Shown piece by piece: positions 16,221 through 24,621 of a DNA stretch of 40,664 bases (positions are counted from its first letter, which is position 1; each line of letters starts with the position of its first letter). The position numbers and the translations under genes were made by a program. The notes under the pieces were generated by a model. The model had not been told where the DNA came from. It saw only the letters and a program-made list of their open reading frames with translations, and ran no database searches. The stretch comes from HGM04593 sp045654885 (GTDB lineage: Bacteria; Bacteroidota; Bacteroidia; Bacteroidales; Bacteroidaceae): the NCBI GenBank assembly GCA_045654885.1, contig JAZOOF010000012.1, positions 1-40,664 on the forward strand. The letters are read 5' to 3'.

Positions 16221-17060
16221 TTAAATCTCGAAAGAGAGTTTGTCCATACCCGATTTGAGCTCCGCAATCATCTCGTTGTAGCGTTGCATTCCCTTCTCGG
16301 CATCGAGTGCATCCCAGCGCTCAATGATGATGAGTTTCTGCAGGAAGACGAAAAGACGTTCAACGGTAAAATAGTTGAACACCGAGTTGTCGTCGAGCCA
16401 GCGCCAACGCAGTTCATCGAGCTGGTGCTCGCGTTCCTGCAGCTTGCCGTTCTCGCTAAGGCGCTGCACCGTCTCGAAATAGTCGAGCGCGCCCGATAGC
16501 TCAAAATCGCGTGCTGCCGAGGTGCGCAAAAGGGTTGCAACCTCGTCGTCGCCAATGACAACATCGGCAATGTTCATCCTGTACTTGCGTGCTGTAAAAG
16601 CGACAAGAATATTGTTTACATTGCGGTTGAACGCGAACCACCCGGCAACGAATTTGTTTGAAGAGGATGTCGCATAGTCATAGTAATATGCGCTCAGCAC
16701 ATCGTTCCAGATGATATTCTCGTTGCTCTCGTTGGCAAAATAATAATCGAAAAAGCGGTACAGATAGGATGGAACATCCTTCCTTGGAGCATCGCCATCC
16801 TTTGCCGAGGCGATGATATCCAACAGTTCCTCCTTGCCGTAGCAGCCGACCTGCGCAATCTTTGCCTCCTCGCCATGCTTCAGAATATCAAGGATATTAG
16901 CATTGTCAATGGAGAGGAAGAGCAAATCGACGCATTTTGCGTCGCGGGCAGAAAGCGCGGGATAGAGTTCGTCCCTGAAACGCTCCACCGTGAAAGCCGC
17001 CTTGCTGCCATCGAAAGCAACATCGGGCAAACCCGCTACCTGACAATAGTAGTTAGCCAT
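16221..17060 (-). CDS. DUF2764 family protein of the V-ATPase operon
   Basis: 279 residues, rich in helix-forming acidic and aromatic segments, without signal peptide or membrane helix. I recognise it as the DUF2764-type protein (begins MANYYCQVAGLPDVAFDG) that sits between subunits E and A in Bacteroidetes V-ATPase operons. No subunit C/d, F or G gene is present in this operon. A plausible job is therefore that of C/d, linking the rotor stalk to the c-ring, but this is inference from position, size and helical content. It is 29 bp upstream of atpA and 18 bp downstream of atpE. Confidence 0.85.
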   Translation of the reverse strand: MANYYCQVAGLPDVAFDGSKAAFTVERFRDELYPALSARDAKCVDLLFLSIDNANILDILKHGEEAKIAQVGCYGKEELLDIIASAKDGDAPRKDVPSYLYRFFDYYFANESNENIIWNDVLSAYYYDYATSSSNKFVAGWFAFNRNVNNILVAFTARKYRMNIADVVIGDDEVATLLRTSAARDFELSGALDYFETVQRLSENGKLQEREHQLDELRWRWLDDNSVFNYFTVERLFVFLQKLIIIERWDALDAEKGMQRYNEMIAELKSGMDKLSFEI

Positions 17061-17078
17061 TGTAATCAGTATTGTATA

Positions 17079-17666
17079 TTAGAATAACAGTTCAACCATC
17101 TGTGGACGGAGGAATGACTTGAAGAAAGCCTCGAACTCTGCCTCACCGAAATTAACCTTATACGAGCCATCGGCGGGAGCAATAGAGAAGAGAGTCTTAA
17201 GACCATTTACCTGTTTGATTTCTACACCCTTGTCAAGCAAGGCCTTTGCGTTCTTTGCGAAGTAGGCCTTGAGTTCCTCGGCCTCGGCTGTTGAAATGAC
17301 CAAAGCCTCATCGGAACTCCAACGCTCGGCAATCTTTACAAGCATAGCCTTTACAGAGTCGCCTGCAAGAGCCTCTTTTACAGCACTCTTTACAATTGTA
17401 TCGGTTACCACGGTTGCAATCTCCGACTTCAAAGCACCGACAGCCTGCGCGCCGTAGAGCTTAATCTCGGAACGTGTATTTGCCTCAAGCTCCTCGGCCT
17501 TCTTTTTGGCAGCTGCAACAATGGCCTCAGCCTCGGCCTGAGCCTTCTTCACAATTTCGGCAGCACTCTCCTTGGCCTCGCACACGAGACGCTCTGCCTC
17601 GGCCTTACCCTTCTCTACGCCCTCGGCATAGATTTTTTCGGTCAATTCCTGAATCTTATTTTCCAT
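17079..17666 (-). CDS. atpE: V-type ATPase subunit E (peripheral stalk)
   Basis: 195 residues. The N-terminal half (about 5-90) is a continuous Lys/Glu/Ala heptad helix typical of the stator stalk. The C-terminal part (about 100-195) is the globular domain that caps the A3B3 head. It is the first gene of the seven-gene unit. The gene lies downstream of a candidate promoter at 17719-17726. A partner subunit G/H, which normally pairs with E, is not evident in the operon. Confidence 0.9.
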   Translation of the reverse strand: MENKIQELTEKIYAEGVEKGKAEAERLVCEAKESAAEIVKKAQAEAEAIVAAAKKKAEELEANTRSEIKLYGAQAVGALKSEIATVVTDTIVKSAVKEALAGDSVKAMLVKIAERWSSDEALVISTAEAEELKAYFAKNAKALLDKGVEIKQVNGLKTLFSIAPADGSYKVNFGEAEFEAFFKSFLRPQMVELLF

Positions 17667-17718
17667 ATTATATAAAGTTTTTATTTAATTCCTTTCAAGC
17701 AGTGTAAAAGTTACAACG

Positions 17719-17726
17719 CAAAGTTA
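17719..17726 (-). promoter_or_regulatory. Candidate -7 box of the V-ATPase operon
   Basis: On the minus strand TAACTTTG fits TAnnTTTG and would start transcription about 45-50 bases before atpE. No good TTTG lies 19-23 bases upstream, so the call rests on one box. The rest of the 286-bp gap is AT-rich. Confidence 0.45.
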
Positions 17727-17888
17727 ACCATAAAAATCGGATTAGAGTTTCCTTTTTTTAAATGTACTTTTTTCCAAATTCATGGCATATTACAACAATT
17801 TACAAAGTTAAGGTTTTATATTTAATATTCATATTATTTCTTTAAAAGATTTTAAGAGAAGGAGGTAAAATCGAAGAATAAAAAAAAC

Positions 17889-17931
17889 ATATCGCATTGT
17901 CCTTTATCAAATGTAAGGAACAATGCGATAT
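17889..17931 (-). terminator. Terminator after the Na/Pi symporter
   Basis: A 16-bp stem with one bulge (ATATCGCATTGT-CCTT against AAGGAACAATGCGATAT), followed on the minus strand by a run of nine T. It sits 22 bp beyond the stop of the symporter gene. Confidence 0.9.
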
Positions 17932-17952
17932 ATTAATATCAATGTTCAATAA

Positions 17953-19689
17953 TCACTTATTGACAAACCCACGTTCAAGGTCCTGTGATATGTTTATCAT
18001 GAAGTCGCCCATGCGTTCATAGGTATTCATTATATCCATGTAATAGACCATCGTCTGGTAGTTGCCGTCACCGTTCTCCATCTCCTCAATTACGGCATCC
18101 CTGTAGTTGTTGCGCAGCGTGTTGAGGCGTTGCTCGGCATTGTAGGCATTTGCAATGTCGGTGAGTGTTCCCTTGTGGGCTGCCTCAAGGTTTTCAATCA
18201 TAACATCGTATGCAGCAAGCACAGCGTCGGCCATAGCGTTAAGGTTCTTGACAGCATCGGCATCAAAGTTTTTCTTGTGTATATTCTTCCTTGAGAGTAT
18301 GCGGCTTATAGTCTCGCCCGAATCGCCCAATGACTCAAGCTCACCCACAATCTTGTACATCGCCTTTATCTTGAGTGATGTGCTTTCACTCACTTCCTCG
18401 GCCGACACGCCATTGAGAAACGTTGCAATCTCATACTCTATGCGGTCTGAAATCTCTTCATACTTCACAAGTTTCGCTCTCAATTCCTCGAACTTGTCAC
18501 TATCAGCATTCTCTACAGCCTCCTTTGCATAAGTTGCTCCGTTCTTTGATATTTGGGCAAAATGAATTATCTCGTCAAATGCCTGCTCAACCGACAATTC
18601 GGGCGTTGCAAGAGGTCCGGCCGAGATATATTTGAGTTTGAATACCTCTTTTTCCTGATTTTCGGGCATGCGGACAATCCAGCTCACTGCCTTTGCAATC
18701 CACTGAGTAAACCACACCAGCAGCAAGGTATTGATAGTGTTGAACAAAGTATGCAGCATAGACAAGCCATAAAGTGCTGCAGTTCCCTCAACCGAAGCAG
18801 AGTCAGCAACCACAAACCCATCTGCTGCTGGGTTGGGCAGTCCGAAAAGCGTTTCAGTAATATACCCTACCAGTTTCAAAAACGGTTTAAAGAGTATCAA
18901 TGCCCAAACTACGCCAAAGACGTTGAAGATTGTGTGGGACATTGCCGCACGTTTTGCTTGGGTGTTACCCACAGATGCCGCAATGTTAGCAGTGATTGTT
19001 GTGCCGATATTCTCACCAAGTACCATCGCGCAGGCCATGTCGAACGGAATCCACCCCATGCTGAGCATGATGAGTGTTATGGCCATTGTTGCCGATGATG
19101 ACTGCAGAACAAGTGTAAGCACCGTACCGAATGCAAGGAACAACAGCACCGAACCGAAGCCATGAGCCGACCACGCAGTAACAAACTCAAGCACCTCGGG
19201 CGTTTGGCGTAAATCGGGAACCGATTCCTTCATGAAAGAAAGACCAAGAAACAGGAGGCTGAAACCTACAATGAGTTCGCCTACATTCTTACGTTTGTCC
19301 TTCTTTGAATTGGAGAAGAGAAAACCGAAGAGCATCAACGGCACGGCAAGAATTGAGATATCGGCCTTGAAACCAAGCCACGACACCATCCATGCAGTAA
19401 CGGTGGTGCCGATGTTTGCACCCATTATGACACCTATAGCCTGTACCAAAGTAAGCAATCCGGCATTCACGAAACTCACAACCATCACCGTCGTTGCCGA
19501 TGAAGATTGTATGACAGATGTCACTCCCAGACCTGTCAGAACGCCTTTGAAAGGATTGGATGTCATTGCCGAAAGAAAACCACGCAACCTGTCACCCGCA
19601 GCCTTCTGCAGGCCCGAGCTCATAAGGTTCATACCATAGAGGAACATTCCCAATGCTCCCAACAGTGTAAATAGTTGTAATATACCCAT
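17953..19689 (-). CDS. Na/phosphate symporter with C-terminal PhoU-like domain
   Basis: 578 residues from the ATG at 19687-19689, preferred over one nine codons upstream because MGILQLFTLLGALGMFLYGM starts the first membrane helix. It is a NptA/SLC34-type Na/Pi cotransporter. Two inverted repeats carry the QSSSATT motif (TSVIQSSSATTVMVVSFV near residue 67 and LVLQSSSATMAITLIM near 200). About eight membrane helices fill residues 1-340. The last ~200 residues are a helical PhoU-like domain. It imports or exports phosphate with sodium. It is 92 bp downstream of pstB, in the place where phoU usually stands in pst operons. No separate phoU is present in the window. Confidence 0.93.
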   Translation of the reverse strand: MGILQLFTLLGALGMFLYGMNLMSSGLQKAAGDRLRGFLSAMTSNPFKGVLTGLGVTSVIQSSSATTVMVVSFVNAGLLTLVQAIGVIMGANIGTTVTAWMVSWLGFKADISILAVPLMLFGFLFSNSKKDKRKNVGELIVGFSLLFLGLSFMKESVPDLRQTPEVLEFVTAWSAHGFGSVLLFLAFGTVLTLVLQSSSATMAITLIMLSMGWIPFDMACAMVLGENIGTTITANIAASVGNTQAKRAAMSHTIFNVFGVVWALILFKPFLKLVGYITETLFGLPNPAADGFVVADSASVEGTAALYGLSMLHTLFNTINTLLLVWFTQWIAKAVSWIVRMPENQEKEVFKLKYISAGPLATPELSVEQAFDEIIHFAQISKNGATYAKEAVENADSDKFEELRAKLVKYEEISDRIEYEIATFLNGVSAEEVSESTSLKIKAMYKIVGELESLGDSGETISRILSRKNIHKKNFDADAVKNLNAMADAVLAAYDVMIENLEAAHKGTLTDIANAYNAEQRLNTLRNNYRDAVIEEMENGDGNYQTMVYYMDIMNTYERMGDFMINISQDLERGFVNK

Positions 19690-19781
19690 AGATTTATTAT
19701 AAATTTCCGGGTACAAAATAGCATCGAATATGTTTCAAAAATATTACATCCATGTTATCTATCGGTTAAAGATGGTGTTGA

Positions 19782-20549
19782 TCACCCCATCTTGCCTGTC
19801 AAATAGGCTTTAGTCCGTTCATCCGATGGATTAGAGAACATTGTTTCGGTGTCGCCATATTCAACCAGCTCGCCGAGATACATAAACATCGATTTTGACG
19901 ATATACGTTTTGCCTGTCCCATGTTGTGGGTGACAATAAGGATGGTAACCTCTTTCTGCAACTCCAACAGCAACTCTTCGATATGCTTTGTCGCAATGGG
20001 GTCAAGTGCCGATGTCGGCTCGTCCATCAACAGCACATCGGGTTTCATTGCCAAAGCGCGGGCAATACACAATCGCTGCTGCTGACCACCCGAAAGGAAA
20101 GTACCTTTCTTGTTGAGTACATCCTTAACCTCGTCCCAAAGGGCTACGCTACGCAGGCAATGCTCTACCGTTGCATCTTTCTCGGCCTTTGAAAGTTTGA
20201 TACCGTTCAATGCAAATCCGGACAGTACATTGTCATAGATACTCATTGTCGGGAACGGTGCAGGACGCTGGAATACCATACCCACACGACGGCGGACATC
20301 GATAGGTGCCATTGACAATATGTTTTCACCGTTCAATAAGATTTCACCGTCAACGCGGATGTTGGGATAGAGATTATGCATGAGGTTTACCGCACGCAAG
20401 AGCGTTGACTTACCACAGCCCGAAGGTCCCATGATAGCCGTGATGGTATTTCGTTCAATAACCGCCGACACATATTTTACGGCCATTGTTTGCTTGGTGT
20501 ATGATACGCAAGTCTTCTTAAACTCCAATATAGGTTTTACTGATTCCAT
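19782..20549 (-). CDS. pstB: Phosphate ABC transporter ATP-binding protein
   Basis: 255 residues, the family norm. Walker A GPSGCGKST is at 41-49, signature LSGGQQQR near 152 and Walker B LLMDEPTSALD near 174. It powers high-affinity phosphate import through PstA/PstC. It overlaps pstA by 13 bases. An AAGATGG/CCATCTT hairpin spans its stop codon (about 19769-19794) but has only a weak T tract, so read-through into the symporter gene is possible. Confidence 0.97.
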   Translation of the reverse strand: MESVKPILEFKKTCVSYTKQTMAVKYVSAVIERNTITAIMGPSGCGKSTLLRAVNLMHNLYPNIRVDGEILLNGENILSMAPIDVRRRVGMVFQRPAPFPTMSIYDNVLSGFALNGIKLSKAEKDATVEHCLRSVALWDEVKDVLNKKGTFLSGGQQQRLCIARALAMKPDVLLMDEPTSALDPIATKHIEELLLELQKEVTILIVTHNMGQAKRISSKSMFMYLGELVEYGDTETMFSNPSDERTKAYLTGKMG

Positions 20550-21403
20550 TTTTTAGCAAGATATTTTGATAATAAGTTCAATGTAAGTACAAACAACAAG
20601 AGGAAGAGGGATGCACCCCAAATAAGCTCTTGTAGATTGGGATCGTTGAAGAACTCCCAAATCAACAATGGAACTGCCGAAATAGGCTTGTCGATGGAGA
20701 AGCGTATGAGCGAGCATCCAAGGGCTGTAAACATCAACGGAGCCGTTTCGCCAATCACGCGCGATATAGCAAGCAACACTCCTGTAAAGATTCCACCAAA
20801 GGCCGCGGGCAACTGCACCTTCATCATTACCCTTGCCTTGTTGCCACCCAACGCCAATCCCGCCTCTTTGAGCGATGCGGGGAGTATTTTAAGTGTCTCC
20901 TCGGTGGAACGGATGATAAGCGGAAGCATCATAATACAAAGCGCCACACTACCGGCTATTGCCGAGTATCCTTTCATGGGAACTACCACCCAAATGTAAG
21001 TTATGATACCAATAATAACAGAGGGTGTACCCTGTAAAAGGTCTGTCAAATAACTTACCGCTTGAGCAAAGCGATTTTTGCCGTTCTCTGCCAGGAATGC
21101 ACCACACAAAATGCCAACAGGGACTGCTACAACGACAGCCATACCCAGCATAATCATTGTACCGATGATACCGTTGGCTATGCCACCCGGTATGGGTTCT
21201 CCCGCTTCTATGGCCTTCATCGCTTTATATGCCGTAGGGGTAGGTTCTGTAAAGAAAGACCACGAGATTTGGTCATAACCACGCAAAAGTACCTCTCCCA
21301 ATATTGCAAGTAGCGGAACGGCCGTGAGAGCAGCAAGAAGGCATACACCCCATAGCATGAATTTATCCTTTGCCAGGCGTTTTTTTAGTCTTAATCTATT
21401 CAT
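20537..21403 (-). CDS. pstA: Phosphate ABC transporter permease PstA
   Basis: 288 residues from the ATG at 21401-21403. A TTG three codons earlier would overlap pstC. It has six membrane helices. The permease coupling loop EAGLALGGNKARVMMKVQLPAA (EAA motif) is near residue 187. It forms the inner-membrane channel with PstC and contacts PstB. It lies directly behind pstC and overlaps pstB. Confidence 0.96.
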   Translation of the reverse strand: MNRLRLKKRLAKDKFMLWGVCLLAALTAVPLLAILGEVLLRGYDQISWSFFTEPTPTAYKAMKAIEAGEPIPGGIANGIIGTMIMLGMAVVVAVPVGILCGAFLAENGKNRFAQAVSYLTDLLQGTPSVIIGIITYIWVVVPMKGYSAIAGSVALCIMMLPLIIRSTEETLKILPASLKEAGLALGGNKARVMMKVQLPAAFGGIFTGVLLAISRVIGETAPLMFTALGCSLIRFSIDKPISAVPLLIWEFFNDPNLQELIWGASLFLLLFVLTLNLLSKYLAKKWNQ

Positions 21404-21404
21404 A

Positions 21405-22262
21405 TTACACAATTCTTGCTCGTTTAATCATTATCTTTCCCACCATATTGATTGCTGCAGTTATCAAAAATAGAATCAAACCGATAGCAATGAGTGATGA
21501 GAGTCTCAAACCATCAGCCTCCCCGAATTGGTTGGCAATAATGGATGCCATTGAGTTTCCTGTAGAGGTTATTGAGTCGGGAATGTTGTTGGTATTTCCG
21601 ATAAGCATCGTAACGGTCATTGTTTCACCCAATGCACGACCAATCGCCAAAATGTAGGATGAGAAGATTCCCGAACCTGCAACAGGGAAAACCACCTTAC
21701 GTACCACCTCGGCACGGGTTGCACCAAGACTATATGCACCCTCTTTCAGGTCGTTCGGTACCATCTTGATAAACTCGGCACTTAGCGATGCTGCGTAAGG
21801 AATAATCATAATCGCCAAGACTAACGAGGCGGTGAGTATGCCGGAGCCTTGCGGCGAGATATTGAGAGCCATAATGATTGGTCGCAGGGTGTAGAACCCC
21901 CACAATCCGTAGATGATAGATGGGATACCTGCAAGCAAATCGGTAACGGTACTTAACACCGCCGCCACCTTTGTTCCCTTGAAATACTCGCCTACGAACA
22001 ATGCAACGGGCAATGAGAATGGAATACAGAATATAAGGGCAAGAAGCGTTGTCATCAGCGTACCCGTAATGAAAGGTAACGCACCGTACTGTTCTGCACC
22101 TTCGGTATAGCTCCACTCGGAAGAGGTAAGGAACTTAAAGAACCCGAAATGCTCAAACGCTTCATAGGCATCAGTGACGAGGGCATAAACGATGCCCCCG
22201 CACACTATCGGCATTGTCAGTGCAGCTATGAATAATATAACTTTATAAATCTTGTCATTCAT
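21405..22262 (-). CDS. pstC: Phosphate ABC transporter permease PstC
   Basis: 285 residues with six membrane helices. The EAA loop KEGAYSLGATRAEVVRKVVFP is near residue 175. It is the partner permease of PstA. Nine bases separate its start from the pstS stop, so the genes are co-transcribed. The periplasmic loop after helix 1 (TSSEWSYTEGAEQYGALPF) is typical of the family. Confidence 0.96.
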   Translation of the reverse strand: MNDKIYKVILFIAALTMPIVCGGIVYALVTDAYEAFEHFGFFKFLTSSEWSYTEGAEQYGALPFITGTLMTTLLALIFCIPFSLPVALFVGEYFKGTKVAAVLSTVTDLLAGIPSIIYGLWGFYTLRPIIMALNISPQGSGILTASLVLAIMIIPYAASLSAEFIKMVPNDLKEGAYSLGATRAEVVRKVVFPVAGSGIFSSYILAIGRALGETMTVTMLIGNTNNIPDSITSTGNSMASIIANQFGEADGLRLSSLIAIGLILFLITAAINMVGKIMIKRARIV

Positions 22263-22271
22263 AGATTTCTG

Positions 22272-23333
22272 TTATTGCAATATTGCTACACCGTCAAAAG
22301 TAACACTCTTCAAATTTGTCATGCTCAGTTCCTTTGCCTTGGCAGGAAGCGGTGCATAGTGTACCTCAGAGGTAATGTTCTGCGCCTCGTCAGAAAGGAT
22401 ATATTTCAAAAGGTCAAGTGTTGCTATTGCCTGTTCTTTACTGCGGCCGGAGTAGTTCTGCTCCTTGTAAATAATCATCCAGGTAAATGTTGAGATTGGG
22501 TAAGCACCGGCAGCATCGGCATTGGTGATTGAGCAACGAGTGTCGGCAGGTATTTTACCCGAAGCGGCAGCAGAGATAGAATTAGCATTAGGTTCAACAA
22601 ATTCACCACGCTGATTACGGATTTTTGCGTATGGAATCTTCTGCGCGAAGGCATATTCCGAACCTACATAACCAATGGAGTTCTTGGTCTGCTTGATGAC
22701 ACCGGCCACACCAGGGTTACCCTTTGCCGCCTGACCCGAAGGGAAATTGACAGACTTGCCGGCACCGAAATCGGATGCCCACATCGGGCTTACTTTTGTC
22801 AAGTAGTCAGTGAATACAAATGTTGTACCCGAACCATCAGAGCGGAACACTGGGATAATAGCCTCCGCAGGAAGTGTTACATCGGGGTTGAGTGCCGCCA
22901 AGCGCTCATCGTTCCACATCTTTATATTGCCTGCAAAGATGTCAGCAATCACCTCGCCCGAGAGCTTGAGTTCACTTACACCGTCAAGGTTGTATGCCAA
23001 GACCACAGCTCCCATACAGGTAGGCACGTGTATTACAGGATTCATTTCGCTCATCTCTTTGTCTGTAAGGAAAGCATCGCTACCGGCAAAATCCACAATC
23101 TTGTCGCGCAGGTTACGGACGCCACCGCCCGAACCGATGCCGCCGTATGCCACCACATCACCATTTACCTGAGCAAAGTTCTCAAACACTACGTTGTAGA
23201 AAGGAAGAGGGAATGTGGCACCTGCTCCCGAAAGTTCTTGGGCCTCACGGCCGGCATCGTTTGAATTACCGCCACAAGCTGTAAAAGCAAGGGCAACTGC
23301 AAATGTCATGATTGACGAAAAAATCTTTTTCAT
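22272..23333 (-). CDS. pstS: Phosphate-binding lipoprotein PstS
   Basis: 353 residues. It has a lipoprotein signal with lipobox AFTAC (C20), so it is membrane-anchored in the periplasm. SGAGATFPLPFY starts the type-2 phosphate-binding fold. The segments GSGGGVRNL and FRSDGSGTTFVFTDYL carry the Ser/Asp/Arg/Thr ligands of phosphate. It delivers phosphate to PstCA. The gene is 40 bp downstream of the porin gene and 9 bp upstream of pstC. Confidence 0.96.
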   Translation of the reverse strand: MKKIFSSIMTFAVALAFTACGGNSNDAGREAQELSGAGATFPLPFYNVVFENFAQVNGDVVAYGGIGSGGGVRNLRDKIVDFAGSDAFLTDKEMSEMNPVIHVPTCMGAVVLAYNLDGVSELKLSGEVIADIFAGNIKMWNDERLAALNPDVTLPAEAIIPVFRSDGSGTTFVFTDYLTKVSPMWASDFGAGKSVNFPSGQAAKGNPGVAGVIKQTKNSIGYVGSEYAFAQKIPYAKIRNQRGEFVEPNANSISAAASGKIPADTRCSITNADAAGAYPISTFTWMIIYKEQNYSGRSKEQAIATLDLLKYILSDEAQNITSEVHYAPLPAKAKELSMTNLKSVTFDGVAILQ

Positions 23334-23373
23334 ATAATTCAGTATTAAAATTATGTTTGGGAAATTATTTGAT

Positions 23374-24354
23374 TTACAATCCGAAGTAACAACTTACGTA
23401 TGCAGAGTAGTTGTTTTCAGTGCCATCGGCCTTTGGTATGTTCATTCTGAAGTTTGGAGCAATCTTCACATAGTTTCCGAGTTTGAACTGCGCACCAAGG
23501 ATGGCGGCCTGCTCATCTTTTGATATGTTCCAATTATCCTTTGAGTACAAATCGTCGAAACGTGCATACAATGATACATTCTTTGGCAAATTCACCGAGC
23601 CGAACACCGAATAACCGAATTGGTCATTACCCACCTTGCCGGAGGCATTGAGCATATGATTATACTCTGCACCCAATGTAAAATTCTCGTTCTTGTATCC
23701 AACAAAGCCCGCCATGTTCACCACCCCGGCCTTGCCGCTCTCGCCGCTGTCATTAAAGCCTGCATATAAACGGAGCTGAAGACCCTTGACAGGTGTCAAC
23801 GTAGCACCCAGACCATAGTTGAAGCCATTGCCCTTCTGTATCTTCTTATAGCCTTCGCCATTAACTATTATAGCATCGGCCGATATCCAGTCGGTAAATT
23901 TGTACGTGGCAGAGATACCAAGGTCGGCACTGCTACCGAACTTATACATATCCTGGAAAGATTTCATTACGTAACGGTATCCCCAAAACTTCTCCTGAAA
24001 ATTGAACTGGGTGGTTGAGACAAGACCTCCATTCAATGTCAAGTTTCCCGTTTTCCACGTCACCATTGCATTCTTGATGTATGCAATACGTTGATAGTCG
24101 CTGACATCATTGGACTTACCAATGTCCATTACTCCTTTTACTGAAAGACCTTGGCCGAGTTTATACTCGTAACCGATGTAGCTTCGCTCCAAATCAAACC
24201 CCACATTTGCATTGCCACCACTGAGACCTGCGTTCAAATTTCCGAACACCTGAACGATTGCTTTACCCTTAGGGGACTCCGGTTTTGCATCCTGTGCCTG
24301 AGTTGTCAAACCAATGCAGGCCAAAACACCTGCCAAAATAAATTTTGTTTTCAT
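23374..24354 (-). CDS. Outer-membrane porin of the pst operon (probable phosphate porin)
   Basis: 326 residues from the second ATG (24352-24354). Signal peptide MKTKFILAGVLACIGLTTQAQ. The rest is alternating amphipathic beta strands ending in YVSCYFGL with a terminal aromatic/Leu pair, as in OprO/P-like porins. As first gene of the porin-pstSCAB unit, directly behind Pho-box-like repeats, it most likely admits phosphate across the outer membrane. Specificity is inference from position. A candidate promoter lies 107-126 bp upstream. Confidence 0.85.
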   Translation of the reverse strand: MKTKFILAGVLACIGLTTQAQDAKPESPKGKAIVQVFGNLNAGLSGGNANVGFDLERSYIGYEYKLGQGLSVKGVMDIGKSNDVSDYQRIAYIKNAMVTWKTGNLTLNGGLVSTTQFNFQEKFWGYRYVMKSFQDMYKFGSSADLGISATYKFTDWISADAIIVNGEGYKKIQKGNGFNYGLGATLTPVKGLQLRLYAGFNDSGESGKAGVVNMAGFVGYKNENFTLGAEYNHMLNASGKVGNDQFGYSVFGSVNLPKNVSLYARFDDLYSKDNWNISKDEQAAILGAQFKLGNYVKIAPNFRMNIPKADGTENNYSAYVSCYFGL

Positions 24355-24460
24355 AGTCATTTAAATTGTTTTCTTGAATTTTACAGAGAACAAATACCGA
24401 TGCTTGAGATGCATGCCTTCTCTCGCAATAGCATTTATTACTCTTTTGCTTTTTCGATGG

Positions 24461-24501
24461 CAAAAGTATGGACGAGAGGTTTCATAAATGTTACATAAAG
24501 G
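24461..24501 (-). promoter_or_regulatory. Pho-box-controlled promoter of the porin-pst operon
   Basis: On the minus strand TACTTTTG (24461-24468) is an exact TAnnTTTG -7 box. No -33 TTTG is present. Instead two 11-bp direct repeats, TTTCATAAATG (24480-24490) and TTACATAAAGG (24491-24501, plus-strand reading), cover that position. They resemble the E. coli Pho box halves (TGTCATA repeats 11 bp apart). This layout is typical of an activator-dependent promoter. Confidence 0.65.
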
Positions 24502-24549
24502 TTAAGAAGCGGTTGAAAGGTTGTTACAGTGACAAATGTTACATTTTTA
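24480..24549. promoter_or_regulatory. 11-bp phased repeat array (probable PhoB-type binding sites)
   Basis: TT dinucleotides recur at 24480, 24491, 24502, 24513 and 24524, exactly 11 bases apart. TTACA is repeated at 24491, 24524 and 24539. OmpR/PhoB-family regulators bind such tandem 11-bp half-sites. The array lies between the divergent porin and response-regulator genes and may serve both. Confidence 0.6.
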
Positions 24550-24591
24550 TTAAATATGAGTTGATGTAACTACAAGTTCGGTTTTTCTCCC

Positions 24592-24599
24592 TATTTTTG
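24592..24599 (+). promoter_or_regulatory. -7 box of the two-component operon
   Basis: TATTTTTG fits TAnnTTTG and is 22 bases before the ATG at 24622. No clear -33 box is present. The phased repeat array ends about 42 bases upstream, so autoregulation is possible. Confidence 0.55.
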
Positions 24600-24621
24600 C
24601 AACAGGATAATATATGAGTAT

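Noticed and set aside
19769..19794. Hairpin across the pstB stop as terminator
   Set aside because: The stem is short and imperfect with only three T after it. It may weaken but probably not end transcription.
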